Shown: positions 17,873 through 27,306, numbered from the stretch's first letter. The stretch is 64,000 nucleotides of DNA from Staphylococcus microti (GCF_000934465.1 NZ_JXWY01000036.1:1-64000); one strand, 5' to 3'. Made by a program: numbers and translations. The notes: a model not told the origin generated them from the sequence alone.

Positions 17873-18940
17873 TTACGCGATAAATTTCTTATCTTGTGAT
17901 TTTCTATAAACGTATTTCACGATAACACCCGCAACGATAATTAAACCGATTGCCCCCATAATTGGGTATACGTATTCGATTAATACTTCGAATCCTGCAA
18001 AGCTTAATCCGTATGCTAGTGGTACGATGATAGAAATCATAATGTAATATTTTTTAGAGTAAGGTGTTGTAAAACGTGCAGCAAATGAATAAGACAATCC
18101 TAAAATGGTATTGTACATAACTGCAAGCATGACGATAGATAAAACGAATGTTAAAATTGGTGAAATGTTGTTCGCTAAAACAAGCGTTGGAATCGCTGAA
18201 TCTTGAATGCTTGGATATTCTGATTGTAACGCGAAGTTAATCAAGCCTAATAGTACAAGATAAACGATACCACCCATTAAGCCACCCATACCTGAAACCA
18301 TTCGTTTAGATGCGTCTCCACCGATAGCTACAAGTGTACTAAAACCTACTGCAAAAGCTAAACCACCGTAGTTGAAACCTTTCCAAATACCTACGAGTAA
18401 GCTTGGTTCTTCCACGACACCATTGATTTGTGTAAATGAAATTGAACCTTTAAATAAATATGTTGCAGCAATGATCACAACTAACACAATTAATACAGGT
18501 GTTACAAGACCAAGTGCGCCAACAATTTTGTTGAAGTCCATCAATAATGTGAGATACACAAGCGCACACATAATTAAAGCCCCAAGCCATACCGGTACAC
18601 CGAAACTTTCTTCAAATGTAGAACCGGCACCTGCGATCATCGTAATCGTTACCGCAAAAAGTGATAAAATAAGTACGTAGTCAATAATTAAGCCGAATTT
18701 TTTTCCAAATAAATATTCGAGCGTTGTTTCATGGTTATCTGCGTCAAATGCTGTTCCGATCTTCGCAACTTGACGTCCGATGAATGTTAAAATAATACCT
18801 GATATAAGCACACCGATATAAGAATAGATACCGTGTTTACTGAAGAATTGTAGTACCTCTTGTCCTGTTGAGAAACCAGCACCAACTACAACTCCGACAT
18901 AAGCGAAAGCAATTTTGATTGCTTCTCTATATTTTTGCAT
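17873..18940 (-). CDS. YkvI-type membrane transporter
   Basis: This 355-residue protein has about ten hydrophobic helices and begins with AFAYVGVVVGAGFSTGQEVLQFF, a pattern seen in the YkvI/YkvI-like family related to amino-acid (branched-chain and LeuT-fold) transporters. The unwound first helix GAGFSTGQE is typical. The substrate is not known. The ATG at 18940 follows GAGGAGG; an in-frame start at 18979 lacks one. It is downstream of a long AT-rich leader and has 50 bases before the esterase gene, so the two may be co-transcribed. Confidence 0.75.
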   Translation of the reverse strand: MQKYREAIKIAFAYVGVVVGAGFSTGQEVLQFFSKHGIYSYIGVLISGIILTFIGRQVAKIGTAFDADNHETTLEYLFGKKFGLIIDYVLILSLFAVTITMIAGAGSTFEESFGVPVWLGALIMCALVYLTLLMDFNKIVGALGLVTPVLIVLVVIIAATYLFKGSISFTQINGVVEEPSLLVGIWKGFNYGGLAFAVGFSTLVAIGGDASKRMVSGMGGLMGGIVYLVLLGLINFALQSEYPSIQDSAIPTLVLANNISPILTFVLSIVMLAVMYNTILGLSYSFAARFTTPYSKKYYIMISIIVPLAYGLSFAGFEVLIEYVYPIMGAIGLIIVAGVIVKYVYRKSQDKKFIA

Positions 18941-19231
18941 CTGTTTTGACCTCCTCGATTTGCAAAACACGTTAAACATTAAACCACAATATACGATTTA
19001 TTTCAAATTTCTTCCCATACTCAAAAATCCCAAACCTCTTGATAATAAAGGGATTAACACCTTTTTAAATGAATTTTAAGCGCTGTATTCATACGTCAAA
19101 ATGTATATCAATACATATAATCAATGTTAAATCGTATGAATATACATCAAAAACATAAAACCTTAGCATCTTTCGATAATTTCCTTCAAAAATTATTGAT
19201 AAATATAACCTTTTATTCTCATTACATAAAA
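18941..19231. other. AT-rich gap upstream of the YkvI-type gene with nested inverted repeats
   Basis: No credible gene is visible. TATTCATACG (19086-19095) and CGTATGAATA (19133-19142) form a widely spaced perfect inverted repeat, with ATGTAT/ATACAT (19101-19116) nested inside. This could be an operator or leader structure for the YkvI-type gene on the minus strand. Confidence 0.35.
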
Positions 19232-19281
19232 AAGTACGCCGACAAGCGATGGTCATGTCATTCTATTTGTCGAACGTACTT
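19232..19281 (-). terminator. Intrinsic terminator after the DHA2 transporter gene
   Basis: Arms AAGTACG..CGACAA and TTGTCG..CGTACTT form a long stem, followed on the minus strand by TTTTTTAT. Confidence 0.75.
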
Positions 19282-19286
19282 CGTCA

Positions 19287-20708
19287 TTATGATTCAACTG
19301 TTTCTTTTGAAGCATTCGTTAAAGTCACTGCAATGGCAATTCCAATAACGATTAAAGCAATGGCAAATAAGTATGCCGCGTGCATGCCAGATGTCATCGC
19401 TTGATCCTGTACCGCTTGCGTCACTTGGGCATGCTGACTCATTTCCTTATTTTGAACACCTGTTAATATGCCTACGAATACGGAAATTCCTGCCGCGCCT
19501 GCAAGTGGTTGTAACACATTAAAAATCGCTGTACCGTGCGGATACTTATCTTTCGGTAATGCGTTCAATCCATTCGTACTTGCTGGCATCATAATCGCTG
19601 CAACAGCTACCATTAATAACATATAAGCAACGATGAAATGCCACACTGGTACACCCGGATGAATCGTCGTATAGAAGATCATCACGGCCAACAGTGTCAC
19701 AAGCCCTGGCAAAATCATTTTACGTGGCCCTACACGGTCGAATAAACGCCCCATTACTGGAGAAAGCAAGCCATTCAATAACGCACCCGGCAATAAAACT
19801 AAACCTGCTAATTTGGCTGAAAAGCCCATAGGTCCTTGAAGATACATTGGCATTACAATTTCAGAAGCGAATAAACTCATCACTACAATAATAAAAATTA
19901 ACATTCCGCGTCTATAGTTACGAATACTTAGTATACGGAAATCTAAAATAGGTGTTTCCAGTTTCAATTGACGTCGAATAAATGCAATGATACAAATTAA
20001 ACCGACAATAAACGGCACGAATATTTGTGCAGACATCACGCCGCCTTCCACTGAACTTGCACTTGAAATGCTGTAAATGACACCTGTAATCCCTACTGTA
20101 GACAGTATCACTGACAGCACATCAATTTTCGGACGTGTCACTTCCCCTACATTTTGAAGGTAACGCATTGCGAAAACAAATGTGAATACCATAAACGGTA
20201 CGACACTGAAAAAGAGCCAGCGCCATCCTAAATAGTCAACAATGACACCCGATAGCGTCGGTCCTATTGCCGGTGCGAACATAATAATTAAGCCGAAAAA
20301 GCCCATAACACGACCGCGGACAGAGACATCAAACATTAGTAGCATCGCATTCATAATGAGTGGAATCATCAATCCTGTTCCAATCGCTTGAATCATACGC
20401 CCTGCTAATAACATTGGGAAGTTGACTGCCATCCCAGATATGAGTGTGCCTAATGTAAAGACCGCAATAATTGCTAAAAATAAACGTCTTGTTGTAAACC
20501 ATTGAATAATAAGTGCTGATAATGGCGACACGATAGCTGTTACCATCATAAAGCCACTTGCCATCCATTGTACGGTTGTTCGTGATATATTAAACTGCTC
20601 CATCAGCTCTTGTAATGCGATGTTGAGCAAAGTTTCATTCAAAATCATAAAGAAAGCACCAATCAAAAAGACCGTCATAATGATTTTCGTGTGTTGTTTA
20701 TCTGCCAT
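19287..20708 (-). CDS. DHA2-family multidrug efflux transporter (EmrB/LmrB/QacA type)
   Basis: The 473-residue protein has 14 predicted helices. Motif A is modified to a short basic loop (TRRLFLA), motif C appears as GPTLSGVIVDYLGWRWLF near 138-155, and LNETLLNIALQELMEQF near 23-39 is the DHA2 motif D1. Such pumps exchange protons for lipophilic drugs or cations. The ATG at 20708 has AAGGAG upstream. The S. aureus genome has several related pumps (SdrM, NorB, LmrB-like); I cannot choose a substrate. Confidence 0.85.
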   Translation of the reverse strand: MADKQHTKIIMTVFLIGAFFMILNETLLNIALQELMEQFNISRTTVQWMASGFMMVTAIVSPLSALIIQWFTTRRLFLAIIAVFTLGTLISGMAVNFPMLLAGRMIQAIGTGLMIPLIMNAMLLMFDVSVRGRVMGFFGLIIMFAPAIGPTLSGVIVDYLGWRWLFFSVVPFMVFTFVFAMRYLQNVGEVTRPKIDVLSVILSTVGITGVIYSISSASSVEGGVMSAQIFVPFIVGLICIIAFIRRQLKLETPILDFRILSIRNYRRGMLIFIIVVMSLFASEIVMPMYLQGPMGFSAKLAGLVLLPGALLNGLLSPVMGRLFDRVGPRKMILPGLVTLLAVMIFYTTIHPGVPVWHFIVAYMLLMVAVAAIMMPASTNGLNALPKDKYPHGTAIFNVLQPLAGAAGISVFVGILTGVQNKEMSQHAQVTQAVQDQAMTSGMHAAYLFAIALIVIGIAIAVTLTNASKETVES

Positions 20709-20801
20709 CTTATCAATCTCCTTAAAAATAAAGTAACTTTGCCATTATACACACCTGTCTAGACAAATGAAAGAGAAAAATCTTATGTGCAAAACAAAAA
20801 A

Positions 20802-20850
20802 ACTAAGTAACACTCGTCCTCATATTTGTATGAGGAAGAACGCTACTTAG
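20802..20850 (-). terminator. Intrinsic terminator after the helical-repeat gene
   Basis: A long stem built from CTAAGTA/TACTTAG outer arms and a perfect CCTCATA/TATGAGG inner stem is followed on the minus strand by TTTTTTTG. Confidence 0.8.
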
Positions 20851-20885
20851 CGATTTCATTCATATAACGGTCTAACTTATTTTAT

Positions 20886-21386
20886 TTATTTGGCATCTTT
20901 ATATGCATTTAACTGATCAAAGTCAACGACAACTTGATCCATTCGCTTCGCTGTCTCTTTTAACACGTTACGTGCTACTTTGTTGTTTGGATCCAACTTC
21001 AATATTTGCTTCGCTGTATTGAAGGCTTGTTTGTCAGAAATGACCGGTTCAGGAATCGCATGTAACAACAACATCTGTAGTAAGCTTTTCACTTCTTGTC
21101 CTTCTGTCAATGTAATCGATGCTTCTGCATGATAATATGCCGCATCAAGTGCACCCGGTACATCGCTCAATGGATATACGAGCAGTAAGAAAGCCAAATC
21201 ATGAATCTCAGATGTTTCATTTCCTTTGATCATGTCAAGAAGGCATGTATAGTACAACACACTTTCTTGTTCATGCGCGCTTGAAATAAACGCTTCTTCA
21301 AATTCAAGAAAATCTGTTGCAGCCATTAAATTTTTAACTGATTCAAATTCACCGTTAAGCACATGGTTTTTAATTAAATCCTTCAT
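20886..21386 (-). CDS. Hypothetical alpha-helical (TPR-like) cytosolic protein
   Basis: I do not recognise a characterised family. The 166-residue acidic protein has no signal or membrane segment and is almost entirely helical. A C-terminal part (DKQAFNTAKQILKLDPNNKVARNVLKE) has the alternating spacing and DPNN turn of tetratricopeptide repeats. The ATG at 21386 follows GGGAGGAG; an in-frame start at 21404 lacks a ribosome site. It is a single-gene unit between fhuG and the DHA2 pump, with its own terminator. A scaffold or binding role is a guess. Confidence 0.6.
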   Translation of the reverse strand: MKDLIKNHVLNGEFESVKNLMAATDFLEFEEAFISSAHEQESVLYYTCLLDMIKGNETSEIHDLAFLLLVYPLSDVPGALDAAYYHAEASITLTEGQEVKSLLQMLLLHAIPEPVISDKQAFNTAKQILKLDPNNKVARNVLKETAKRMDQVVVDFDQLNAYKDAK

Positions 21387-21495
21387 GGCTCTCCTCCCGA
21401 ACAACTATCTAAATATAAGTATTACTAGTGTAACATAAAACGCAAATTATCGCTCGTACATCATGCGACAATTTGACATGATATTCGTTTACTAG

Positions 21496-22512
21496 CTAAA
21501 ACGCACGTGTTCGATACATCAAATATAAGAAATACGGTGCTCCGATAATGGCAACAATCACACCTGCTGGCACGCCGGTCGGTTGTAAAACAATTTTCCC
21601 AATCGTATCTGAGATAACAAGAAGTAATGCGCCGACAATCAATGCAATCGGTAAAAAGAGTTGATGACGTGGTCCGACGATAGATTTGGCAATGTGTGGC
21701 CCCATCAGTCCGATAAACCCGATTGCACCGGCTACCGATACGGCGGCAGATGACAATAGGACGGCAATAAAAACGAGCACTAAACGCTCTCTATTTAATG
21801 CAACACCCAGACCAATCGCTGTATTTTCATTCGTATGTAGAATATTCAGCGTCTCTGCTTTATAGAATAGAAACGGAATCAGCACAACGAGCCAAGGTAA
21901 GAAGACCCAAACAAACGGCCAACTATCCCCCCATATATTTCCTGCTAGCCATGTCGCAATAAATTCCGACTGATCACGATCAAATGTCGACATAATCGTC
22001 AATGCCCCACCTGATAATGCTGTTGAAACGCCGACACCGACGAGAACCATACTTGCTGGCGACAATCCTTTCTCGCCACTATAACTAAATGTAAAAATAA
22101 ACAGTGCTGTTAATAAGCCACCGACCATACTAATCAACGGTAATACGTAGACAAAATCATCTGCGTTAATTTGTCCAATGGCGATAAACAAAGCAATTGC
22201 AAAACCGCTTCCTGCATTAATACCTAAAATCCCCGGTTCTGCCAATGGATTTTTCGTCACACTTTGTAAAACCGCACCACTCATGCTTAATGCCATACCG
22301 GCAAGTAATGTAATCAATACGCGTGGCAAACGAAAATCAATTAAAATTAACTCATCTGCATATTCCCCATTACCGAGCAACGTTTGCATAATTTGTGTGA
22401 ATGACATAGCATACTCACCTGTTGTCATACTCCACACAATCGCAGCAGCGAGTACAACAATTGCGCCTGTTAAAGCGATACGCTGTTTCAATTTATGCTT
22501 TGGATGGATCAT
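21496..22512 (-). CDS. fhuG: Ferric hydroxamate ABC transporter permease
   Basis: The 338-residue FecCD/BtuC-type permease has about nine to ten helices, the typical GAVLQSVTKNPLAEPGILGINAG-like block (near 80-100) and the ATPase-contact loop GLMGPHIAKSIVG near 267-279. It pairs with FhuB to import hydroxamate siderophores. Its ATG overlaps the fhuB stop by four bases. The gene order fhuC-fhuB-fhuG matches the S. aureus fhuCBG operon. Confidence 0.93.
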   Translation of the reverse strand: MIHPKHKLKQRIALTGAIVVLAAAIVWSMTTGEYAMSFTQIMQTLLGNGEYADELILIDFRLPRVLITLLAGMALSMSGAVLQSVTKNPLAEPGILGINAGSGFAIALFIAIGQINADDFVYVLPLISMVGGLLTALFIFTFSYSGEKGLSPASMVLVGVGVSTALSGGALTIMSTFDRDQSEFIATWLAGNIWGDSWPFVWVFLPWLVVLIPFLFYKAETLNILHTNENTAIGLGVALNRERLVLVFIAVLLSSAAVSVAGAIGFIGLMGPHIAKSIVGPRHQLFLPIALIVGALLLVISDTIGKIVLQPTGVPAGVIVAIIGAPYFLYLMYRTRAF

Positions 22513-23510
22513 ATCGTACGTCCCCCTCTGCGAATAAGATATAAAAAGTACGGAACGCCGATAAACGAAATAATCGCACTCATAGGCGCTTCACCGAGCA
22601 TGCGTGCTAATAAATCTGCTGATAAGACAAGAATACCACCTAACACAGCAGCCATCGGAAGAACTTTCACATAGTCTGTCCCGACTAGAAAACGTACAAT
22701 GTGCGGCACGATTAAACCGACAAAGGCAATTTGCCCGACCATCGCTACCGAAATACCGGCAAGTAGCATCGTAAGCAGTAAACTCACGAAACGAATCATT
22801 TTAACATTTTGTCCGAGCCCAGAAGCGAGGGCATCTCCAAGACTCAATATTGTGAGTTGTCTGCTCATAAAAATAAGAAGTGTAATCGCCAAGAAAATAA
22901 TAGGCGCACTAATCAATACTTGTTGCCAGTTCGTACCTGACACACCGCCTGCGCTCCAAAAATTAATTGATTGATTTAAACGGAAAATTAAAGCAATCCC
23001 TTGACTCAGCGCTGTTAGCAACGCACTGACAGCTGCACCTGCAAGGATAAGACGCATTGGATTGAAACCGTCACGTCGAGAAGAACCAATCATTAATACG
23101 ACCATCCCACCAAATACAGCACCGATAAATCCTGCAAAAATCAATACTAAAAACGGGGCACCTGGATAAAATGCAAAAGTCGTCGCTAACGCAAACGCCG
23201 CACCAGAGTTTAAACCGATAAGACTTGGATCTGCGAGACCATTTTTTGTAACCCCTTGAATCACTGCACCTGCAGTTGCAAGTGATACACCGACTAATAC
23301 CGCACCAATATTACGTGGTATCCGAATTTCTGAAATCACGTTGTGCGCTTGATTCGTCGGGTCATAATGGACAATCGCTTCAATAATCGTTGCAACATGA
23401 ACACGTGCTTCGCCAAGTACGACAGATAACATAAATACCGCACATAAGACGATCAAGCCTAATAAAAACTGCAACGAAAAATTAAGGTTGCTAATTTGTT
23501 TTCTTTTCAT
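22509..23510 (-). CDS. fhuB: Ferric hydroxamate ABC transporter permease
   Basis: The 333-residue FecCD-family permease has the coupling loop GLIVPHIVRFLVG near 267-279 and the GAVIQGVTKNGLADPSLIG block near 82-100. It is the partner of FhuG, and about 23 bases separate it from fhuC. FhuB precedes FhuG in the known operon, so I assign the names by order; by sequence alone the two permeases could be swapped. No substrate-binding FhuD gene lies in the window, as in S. aureus where fhuD genes are elsewhere. Confidence 0.92.
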   Translation of the reverse strand: MKRKQISNLNFSLQFLLGLIVLCAVFMLSVVLGEARVHVATIIEAIVHYDPTNQAHNVISEIRIPRNIGAVLVGVSLATAGAVIQGVTKNGLADPSLIGLNSGAAFALATTFAFYPGAPFLVLIFAGFIGAVFGGMVVLMIGSSRRDGFNPMRLILAGAAVSALLTALSQGIALIFRLNQSINFWSAGGVSGTNWQQVLISAPIIFLAITLLIFMSRQLTILSLGDALASGLGQNVKMIRFVSLLLTMLLAGISVAMVGQIAFVGLIVPHIVRFLVGTDYVKVLPMAAVLGGILVLSADLLARMLGEAPMSAIISFIGVPYFLYLIRRGGRTI

Positions 23511-23533
23511 TCATGACTTCCTCTATATTTCTT

Positions 23534-24337
23534 TTATAGTTTTTCATAGTGTTTACATAATAGATTGTATGTGACTAACATTGGCTTTCCTGTGCGTGGA
23601 TCGGTACTTAATTCCGCATCGATATTGAAAACTTCTTCTAATATTTCATTGTTCAACACTTCATGTGTTTCCCCTTGCTTAATAATTTCACCTTTTTTCA
23701 TCGCAATGAGGTGGTCTGAGAAACGAATCGCTTGGTTAATATCATGTAATACCATAATGATTGTTGTGCCGTGTTCCTCATTTAACTCTTGCACAAGTTC
23801 AAGTATCTCCAACTGATGTGAAATGTCTAAATAAGTCGTAGGTTCATCTAAAAAGATAATATCTGTTTTTTGTGCTAAAGCCATTGCAATCCATACACGT
23901 TGTCTTTGCCCACCACTTAAGTCATTGACCGCGCGATGTTTAAAGTCAAGTGTTCCTGTTACACGCATCGCCCAATCAATCTCTTTTTTATCTTGTTCAC
24001 TTAATCTTCCGAACCCTTTTTGATGTGGAAAACGCCCATATGACACCAATTCTCCTGCTGTTAAACCGTCTGCAACATCTGGTGATTGCGGTAAAATAGC
24101 AATTTTTTTCGCGACTTCTTTCGTAGGTTGCGTTTGGATATTCTTGCCGTCCAAACAAATTTCGCCACTTTTTGTATTCAATAGACGTGACAATGCTTTT
24201 AGCAACGTTGACTTCCCACAGCCATTCGGTCCAATGATTGATGTGATTTGACCATCGGGTATTGTGACATCTAAGTTGTTAACAATCACGCGATCGCCGT
24301 ATCCAATTGTTACCTCTTTCCCCGTTAATCTGCTCAT
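23534..24337 (-). CDS. fhuC: Ferric siderophore ABC transporter ATPase
   Basis: The 267-residue ATPase shows Walker A GPNGCGKST near 37-45, signature LSGGQRQRVW near 140-149 and Walker B DIIFLDEPTTYLD near 158-170. The sequence follows S. aureus FhuC closely. FhuC in S. aureus also powers other siderophore permeases that lack their own ATPase, which is relevant to the ATPase-less permease at 56578-57540. A Fur-box-like sequence and promoter lie just upstream. Confidence 0.95.
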   Translation of the reverse strand: MSRLTGKEVTIGYGDRVIVNNLDVTIPDGQITSIIGPNGCGKSTLLKALSRLLNTKSGEICLDGKNIQTQPTKEVAKKIAILPQSPDVADGLTAGELVSYGRFPHQKGFGRLSEQDKKEIDWAMRVTGTLDFKHRAVNDLSGGQRQRVWIAMALAQKTDIIFLDEPTTYLDISHQLEILELVQELNEEHGTTIIMVLHDINQAIRFSDHLIAMKKGEIIKQGETHEVLNNEILEEVFNIDAELSTDPRTGKPMLVTYNLLCKHYEKL

Positions 24338-24396
24338 TATGCTCCCTCTTTCTCTATTTAATACATCTCATATATGTAAATATTTTCAATCGTATT

Positions 24397-24415
24397 GAGA
24401 ATGATTATCATACTT
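24397..24415. promoter_or_regulatory. Fur box of fhuCBG
   Basis: GAGAATGATTATCATACTT matches the 19-bp Fur consensus at 15 of 19 positions, including the ATGATTATCAT core. Just upstream on the minus strand is TTAGTC (24445-24450), 18 bases, TATAAT (24421-24426), so iron-loaded Fur would cover the transcription start. Confidence 0.85.
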
Positions 24416-24491
24416 GCCGTATTATATCATTTTTTCTGTCGTATGACTAACTGTTTATACAGCCACGCATATTTCGTCACGTAATGCAACA

Positions 24492-24527
24492 AAAGTGGCA
24501 TGCATGACAATCCACACATACCACTTT
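24492..24527 (-). terminator. Intrinsic terminator after the YitT gene
   Basis: Arms AAAGTGG and CCACTTT, with further ATG/CAT pairing, form a hairpin about 40 bases past the stop and are followed on the minus strand by TTTTGTTG. Confidence 0.6.
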
Positions 24528-24567
24528 AATTTATTTATACGTTATTAATTTGTTATCATATGCAGTT

Positions 24568-25401
24568 TTAATCTTCTACCCAGAAACCATTCCCATAGAC
24601 ATCACGCACATCATGAACAACGACAAAGGCGTTCTCATCAATTTTACGAATCATGCGTTTTGTACGTGATAATTGCGTTTTACTAATAACCGCATATAAC
24701 ACATCTGTCTCTCTTTTTGAAAAATAACCTCGACCATTTAAAATTGTAATACCACGACCGATGTCTTCATCAATCATTTTAGCGATGCGATCGGGCGACT
24801 TAGAAATAATTGTCACAGCCTTTTTCGGATTTAAACCTTCAATAACGAAGTCCATTATTTTCGTACCGATATAAAGGCTAATAACCGTCACAAGCGCACG
24901 TTCTAACGGCATTACAGTGAGCGAGATAACAACGACAATCAAGTCGAAAAACAACAAGGCATAAGGCGTACTAACATCTAAATATTTATGCGCAATACGT
25001 GCCAAAATCGTTGTTCCGGCTGTTGTACCGCCTGCTAAAACAATCACGCCGATACCGAGACCCACAGCTGAGCCACCGAATACCGCATTAATCAAAATAT
25101 TGTCGGTGTGCACTTGCCATGTTTCAGTTAAGCTCAAAAACAGTGAAATAAACACTGTCGCAACAATTGTTAAATACATGCTACGCTTGCTCAAAAACTT
25201 ATAACCAATCACAATCAATACCGCATTCACGACTAAGTTTGTGACAGCCGGTGAGATATGGAAGGCATAGTAGAAGATAATCGCCAAACCTGTGACGCCA
25301 CCTTCACCCAAGTCTCCAGCAATAATAAACGCATTGACGCCGACTGCAAATATAAACGCGCCGACGAGCACTAATGTTAAATCCCTAACCGTACGTTTCA
25401 C
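24568..25401 (-). CDS. YitT-family membrane protein (DUF161 + DUF2179)
   Basis: The 277-residue protein has five to six helices with the paired glycine-rich repeats of YitT proteins (GDLGEGGVTGLA and VLAGGTTAGTTILA) and a cytoplasmic DUF2179 domain over about the last 90 residues (ITILNGRGYFSKRETDVLY). The family is membrane-bound and of unknown transport function. TTG and ATG codons lie upstream in frame, but only the GTG at 25401 has a fitting ribosome site (AAAGGTG, seven bases away) and gives the usual N-terminus VKRTVRDL. The start is therefore likely but not certain. Confidence 0.8.
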   Translation of the reverse strand: MKRTVRDLTLVLVGAFIFAVGVNAFIIAGDLGEGGVTGLAIIFYYAFHISPAVTNLVVNAVLIVIGYKFLSKRSMYLTIVATVFISLFLSLTETWQVHTDNILINAVFGGSAVGLGIGVIVLAGGTTAGTTILARIAHKYLDVSTPYALLFFDLIVVVISLTVMPLERALVTVISLYIGTKIMDFVIEGLNPKKAVTIISKSPDRIAKMIDEDIGRGITILNGRGYFSKRETDVLYAVISKTQLSRTKRMIRKIDENAFVVVHDVRDVYGNGFWVED

Positions 25402-25531
25402 CCAATCACACCTTTCATCTAAAATTCCCTTATCATAAGCCATACTATCACACAATTGTCACAAAACGAAACCGCGTTGTGTGACTTTTCAATAATTACT
25501 GAAATAAACAATAAATTTTCTGATTTTTTAG

Positions 25532-25560
25532 TTTACTTATTGTAGCACCTTCTGTATAAT
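25532..25560 (+). promoter_or_regulatory. Plus-strand SigA-type promoter in the nupC-yitT gap
   Basis: TTTACT (25532-25537), 17 bases, TATAAT (25555-25560). No protein gene lies downstream before nupC, which is convergent; the next elements are two hairpins. Confidence 0.45.
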
Positions 25561-25566
25561 TAAAAT

Positions 25567-25735
25567 TACCTTATTGGTTGTTTTATGCAACAAATAGGAT
25601 ATCTCCTTTGTGTTGTTTATAGTGAGAATAGTTTTGCTCATAGGTAGGTATTGGCTCGAGTACCTACCTTAAAGATTTATTTCCCGTAAAAGATGTACAC
25701 GTAGCGATAACACTGCGTTTACGTCTTTTTCTTTG
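25567..25735 (+). ncRNA. Candidate small RNA between yitT and nupC
   Basis: After the promoter at 25532-25560 the plus strand can fold a perfect nine-bp hairpin, AGGTAGGTA with TACCTACCT (25642-25669, ten-base loop). A 14-bp stem with one mismatch follows at 25688-25729, ending in TTTTTCTTT. The segment would be a transcript of about 170 bases ending with an intrinsic terminator. It holds only a 20-codon frame (from about 25585) without a ribosome site. The second hairpin could alternatively be a backup terminator of nupC on the other strand. Confidence 0.35.
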
Positions 25736-25743
25736 CATAAAAA

Positions 25744-25778
25744 AGCACGTCCGCCCCTTAAATGATGACGAACGTGTT
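25744..25778 (-). terminator. Intrinsic terminator of nupC
   Basis: Arms around AACACGT/ACGTGCT fold 17 bases past the stop and are followed on the minus strand by TTTTTTATG. Confidence 0.65.
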
Positions 25779-25794
25779 ATATCTCCTTAACTTT

Positions 25795-27021
25795 TTACCA
25801 TGCAAATAAACCAACAAAGCCTGCTGTTAACAATGATACTAAAATCCCCGCAAGTAACATCATAGGCACATATTTAGATACAAAGTCAGATGTTTTTTCA
25901 TTTACAATCCCTTTCAATGTACCAATAATCATACCAATTGTTGAGAAGTTTGCGAATGAGATTAAGAATGTTGAAATAACGGCACGACGATGTGGATCGT
26001 AGTTATTTACTTCACCAGCGATTTCACCCATAACAACAAATTCATTCGTTACAATTTTCTTCGCCATTTGTTGTGCTACTGGCCATGCCTCTTCAAATGG
26101 TAAACCGAGTAATAATGCAAATGGCCACATGAAGACACCTAAAATTTGGTTTAAGCCGAAACTACCTTTAAGGTGCATCACTGACGCTAAACCACCTGTA
26201 ATCAGGTGAATTAAACGATCTGCTAACTCAGCCAATGCAACAAAACTAATTACAAAGGCGATAATAATCAGTACTAATTTCCCTGCATTAAGAACCGAGT
26301 CGCCTAGAAACGAGAAGAATGGTTGGCGCGTTTCATTTGAACGCAAATCATAAATGACATCTTCAGTCGCTTCTAACTTCACTGGGTTTAAAATAGACGC
26401 CACAATCATCGCATTGACGATATTCAACGGAATGGCTGTTAATACAAGTTCACCCGGAATCATTGTGACATATGCCCCAACAATTGCACCTGATACTGAA
26501 CTCATTGACATCATCGCAATCGTTAATACGCGTGCTTCATTCATGCGTTTTAACTGTTCGCTTGAAACGGCTAATGCCTCTGTATTCCCTAAAAACATCA
26601 TTTCAATACCGAAGAAAGATTCAAACTTTGGTTGACGTGTGACTTTCGCAAGCACCCAACCGATCGCACGAATAATCCATGGTAAAACGCCTAAATACAT
26701 TAAAATATCAAAAAGTGGTACAACTAACAGAATTGGCATTAATGCAGCAACTGCCATATCCATTTCTTTCGTTGCTGTAAAACTACGAAATGCAAAGCCA
26801 ATCCCTGAGAACGCTGCGTCAATTACCCAAGAAATACCTGCTGCAGCTTTTTCAACGACAAATGTACCTGCTGGGAAATACACAAAAAAACAAGCCAAGA
26901 TTAAGTTAAGTACAACTAAAACACCAACAGACCCCCACTGAATGTTTTTACGGTCACGTGAGAAAATAACGGCAACACCTAAAAACACGAGCAAACCTAT
27001 GATATTGATTAATAAGAACAT
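25795..27021 (-). CDS. nupC: Concentrative nucleoside transporter
   Basis: The 408-residue protein fits the CNT (NupC) family: about ten helices, GNTEALAVSSEQL near 148-160 with the conserved Glu of the nucleoside site, and the second site block TNEFVVMGEIAG near 326-337 followed by ISFANFSTIG. CNT proteins import nucleosides with sodium or protons. The ATG at 27021 has GAGGTAGGG upstream. It is a single-gene unit divergent from feoA. Confidence 0.9.
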   Translation of the reverse strand: MFLLINIIGLLVFLGVAVIFSRDRKNIQWGSVGVLVVLNLILACFFVYFPAGTFVVEKAAAGISWVIDAAFSGIGFAFRSFTATKEMDMAVAALMPILLVVPLFDILMYLGVLPWIIRAIGWVLAKVTRQPKFESFFGIEMMFLGNTEALAVSSEQLKRMNEARVLTIAMMSMSSVSGAIVGAYVTMIPGELVLTAIPLNIVNAMIVASILNPVKLEATEDVIYDLRSNETRQPFFSFLGDSVLNAGKLVLIIIAFVISFVALAELADRLIHLITGGLASVMHLKGSFGLNQILGVFMWPFALLLGLPFEEAWPVAQQMAKKIVTNEFVVMGEIAGEVNNYDPHRRAVISTFLISFANFSTIGMIIGTLKGIVNEKTSDFVSKYVPMMLLAGILVSLLTAGFVGLFAW

Positions 27022-27306
27022 AACCCTACCTCTAACCTTTCCAATAGTTTATATGAAAACAACGTTATTATACCATGTGCTATAAATTGTGAAAATGCAA
27101 TTTGTGAGCAGAACAATAAATTCCTACACAATAATAAAAATATTTTTACGTCCTCATTACACGAAGAGGACCCTAATAGCACTTATAAGGCAAATGCACA
27201 ATTTGATTAAATCGCCATTCATAAGTTCTCTTTTGTTTTTCTAAGATAATACTCTGAATTCCCTTTCATTTTTCGATAATTTTACACATTTGACCTCGAA
27301 TTTCTA
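27022..27306. other. Divergent nupC-feoA intergenic region
   Basis: This AT-rich stretch holds no credible gene. A small hairpin GTCCTC/GAGGAC lies at 27150-27171. The feo promoter and Fur box occupy the right end (27307-27361). Confidence 0.4.

Noticed and set aside
22178-22537. 119-codon frame antisense to fhuG
   Set aside because: It is a shadow of a conserved permease gene.
27150-27171. GTCCTC/GAGGAC hairpin as a purine riboswitch or terminator for nupC
   Set aside because: The six-bp stem has no T-run and no purine-aptamer core motifs could be found.
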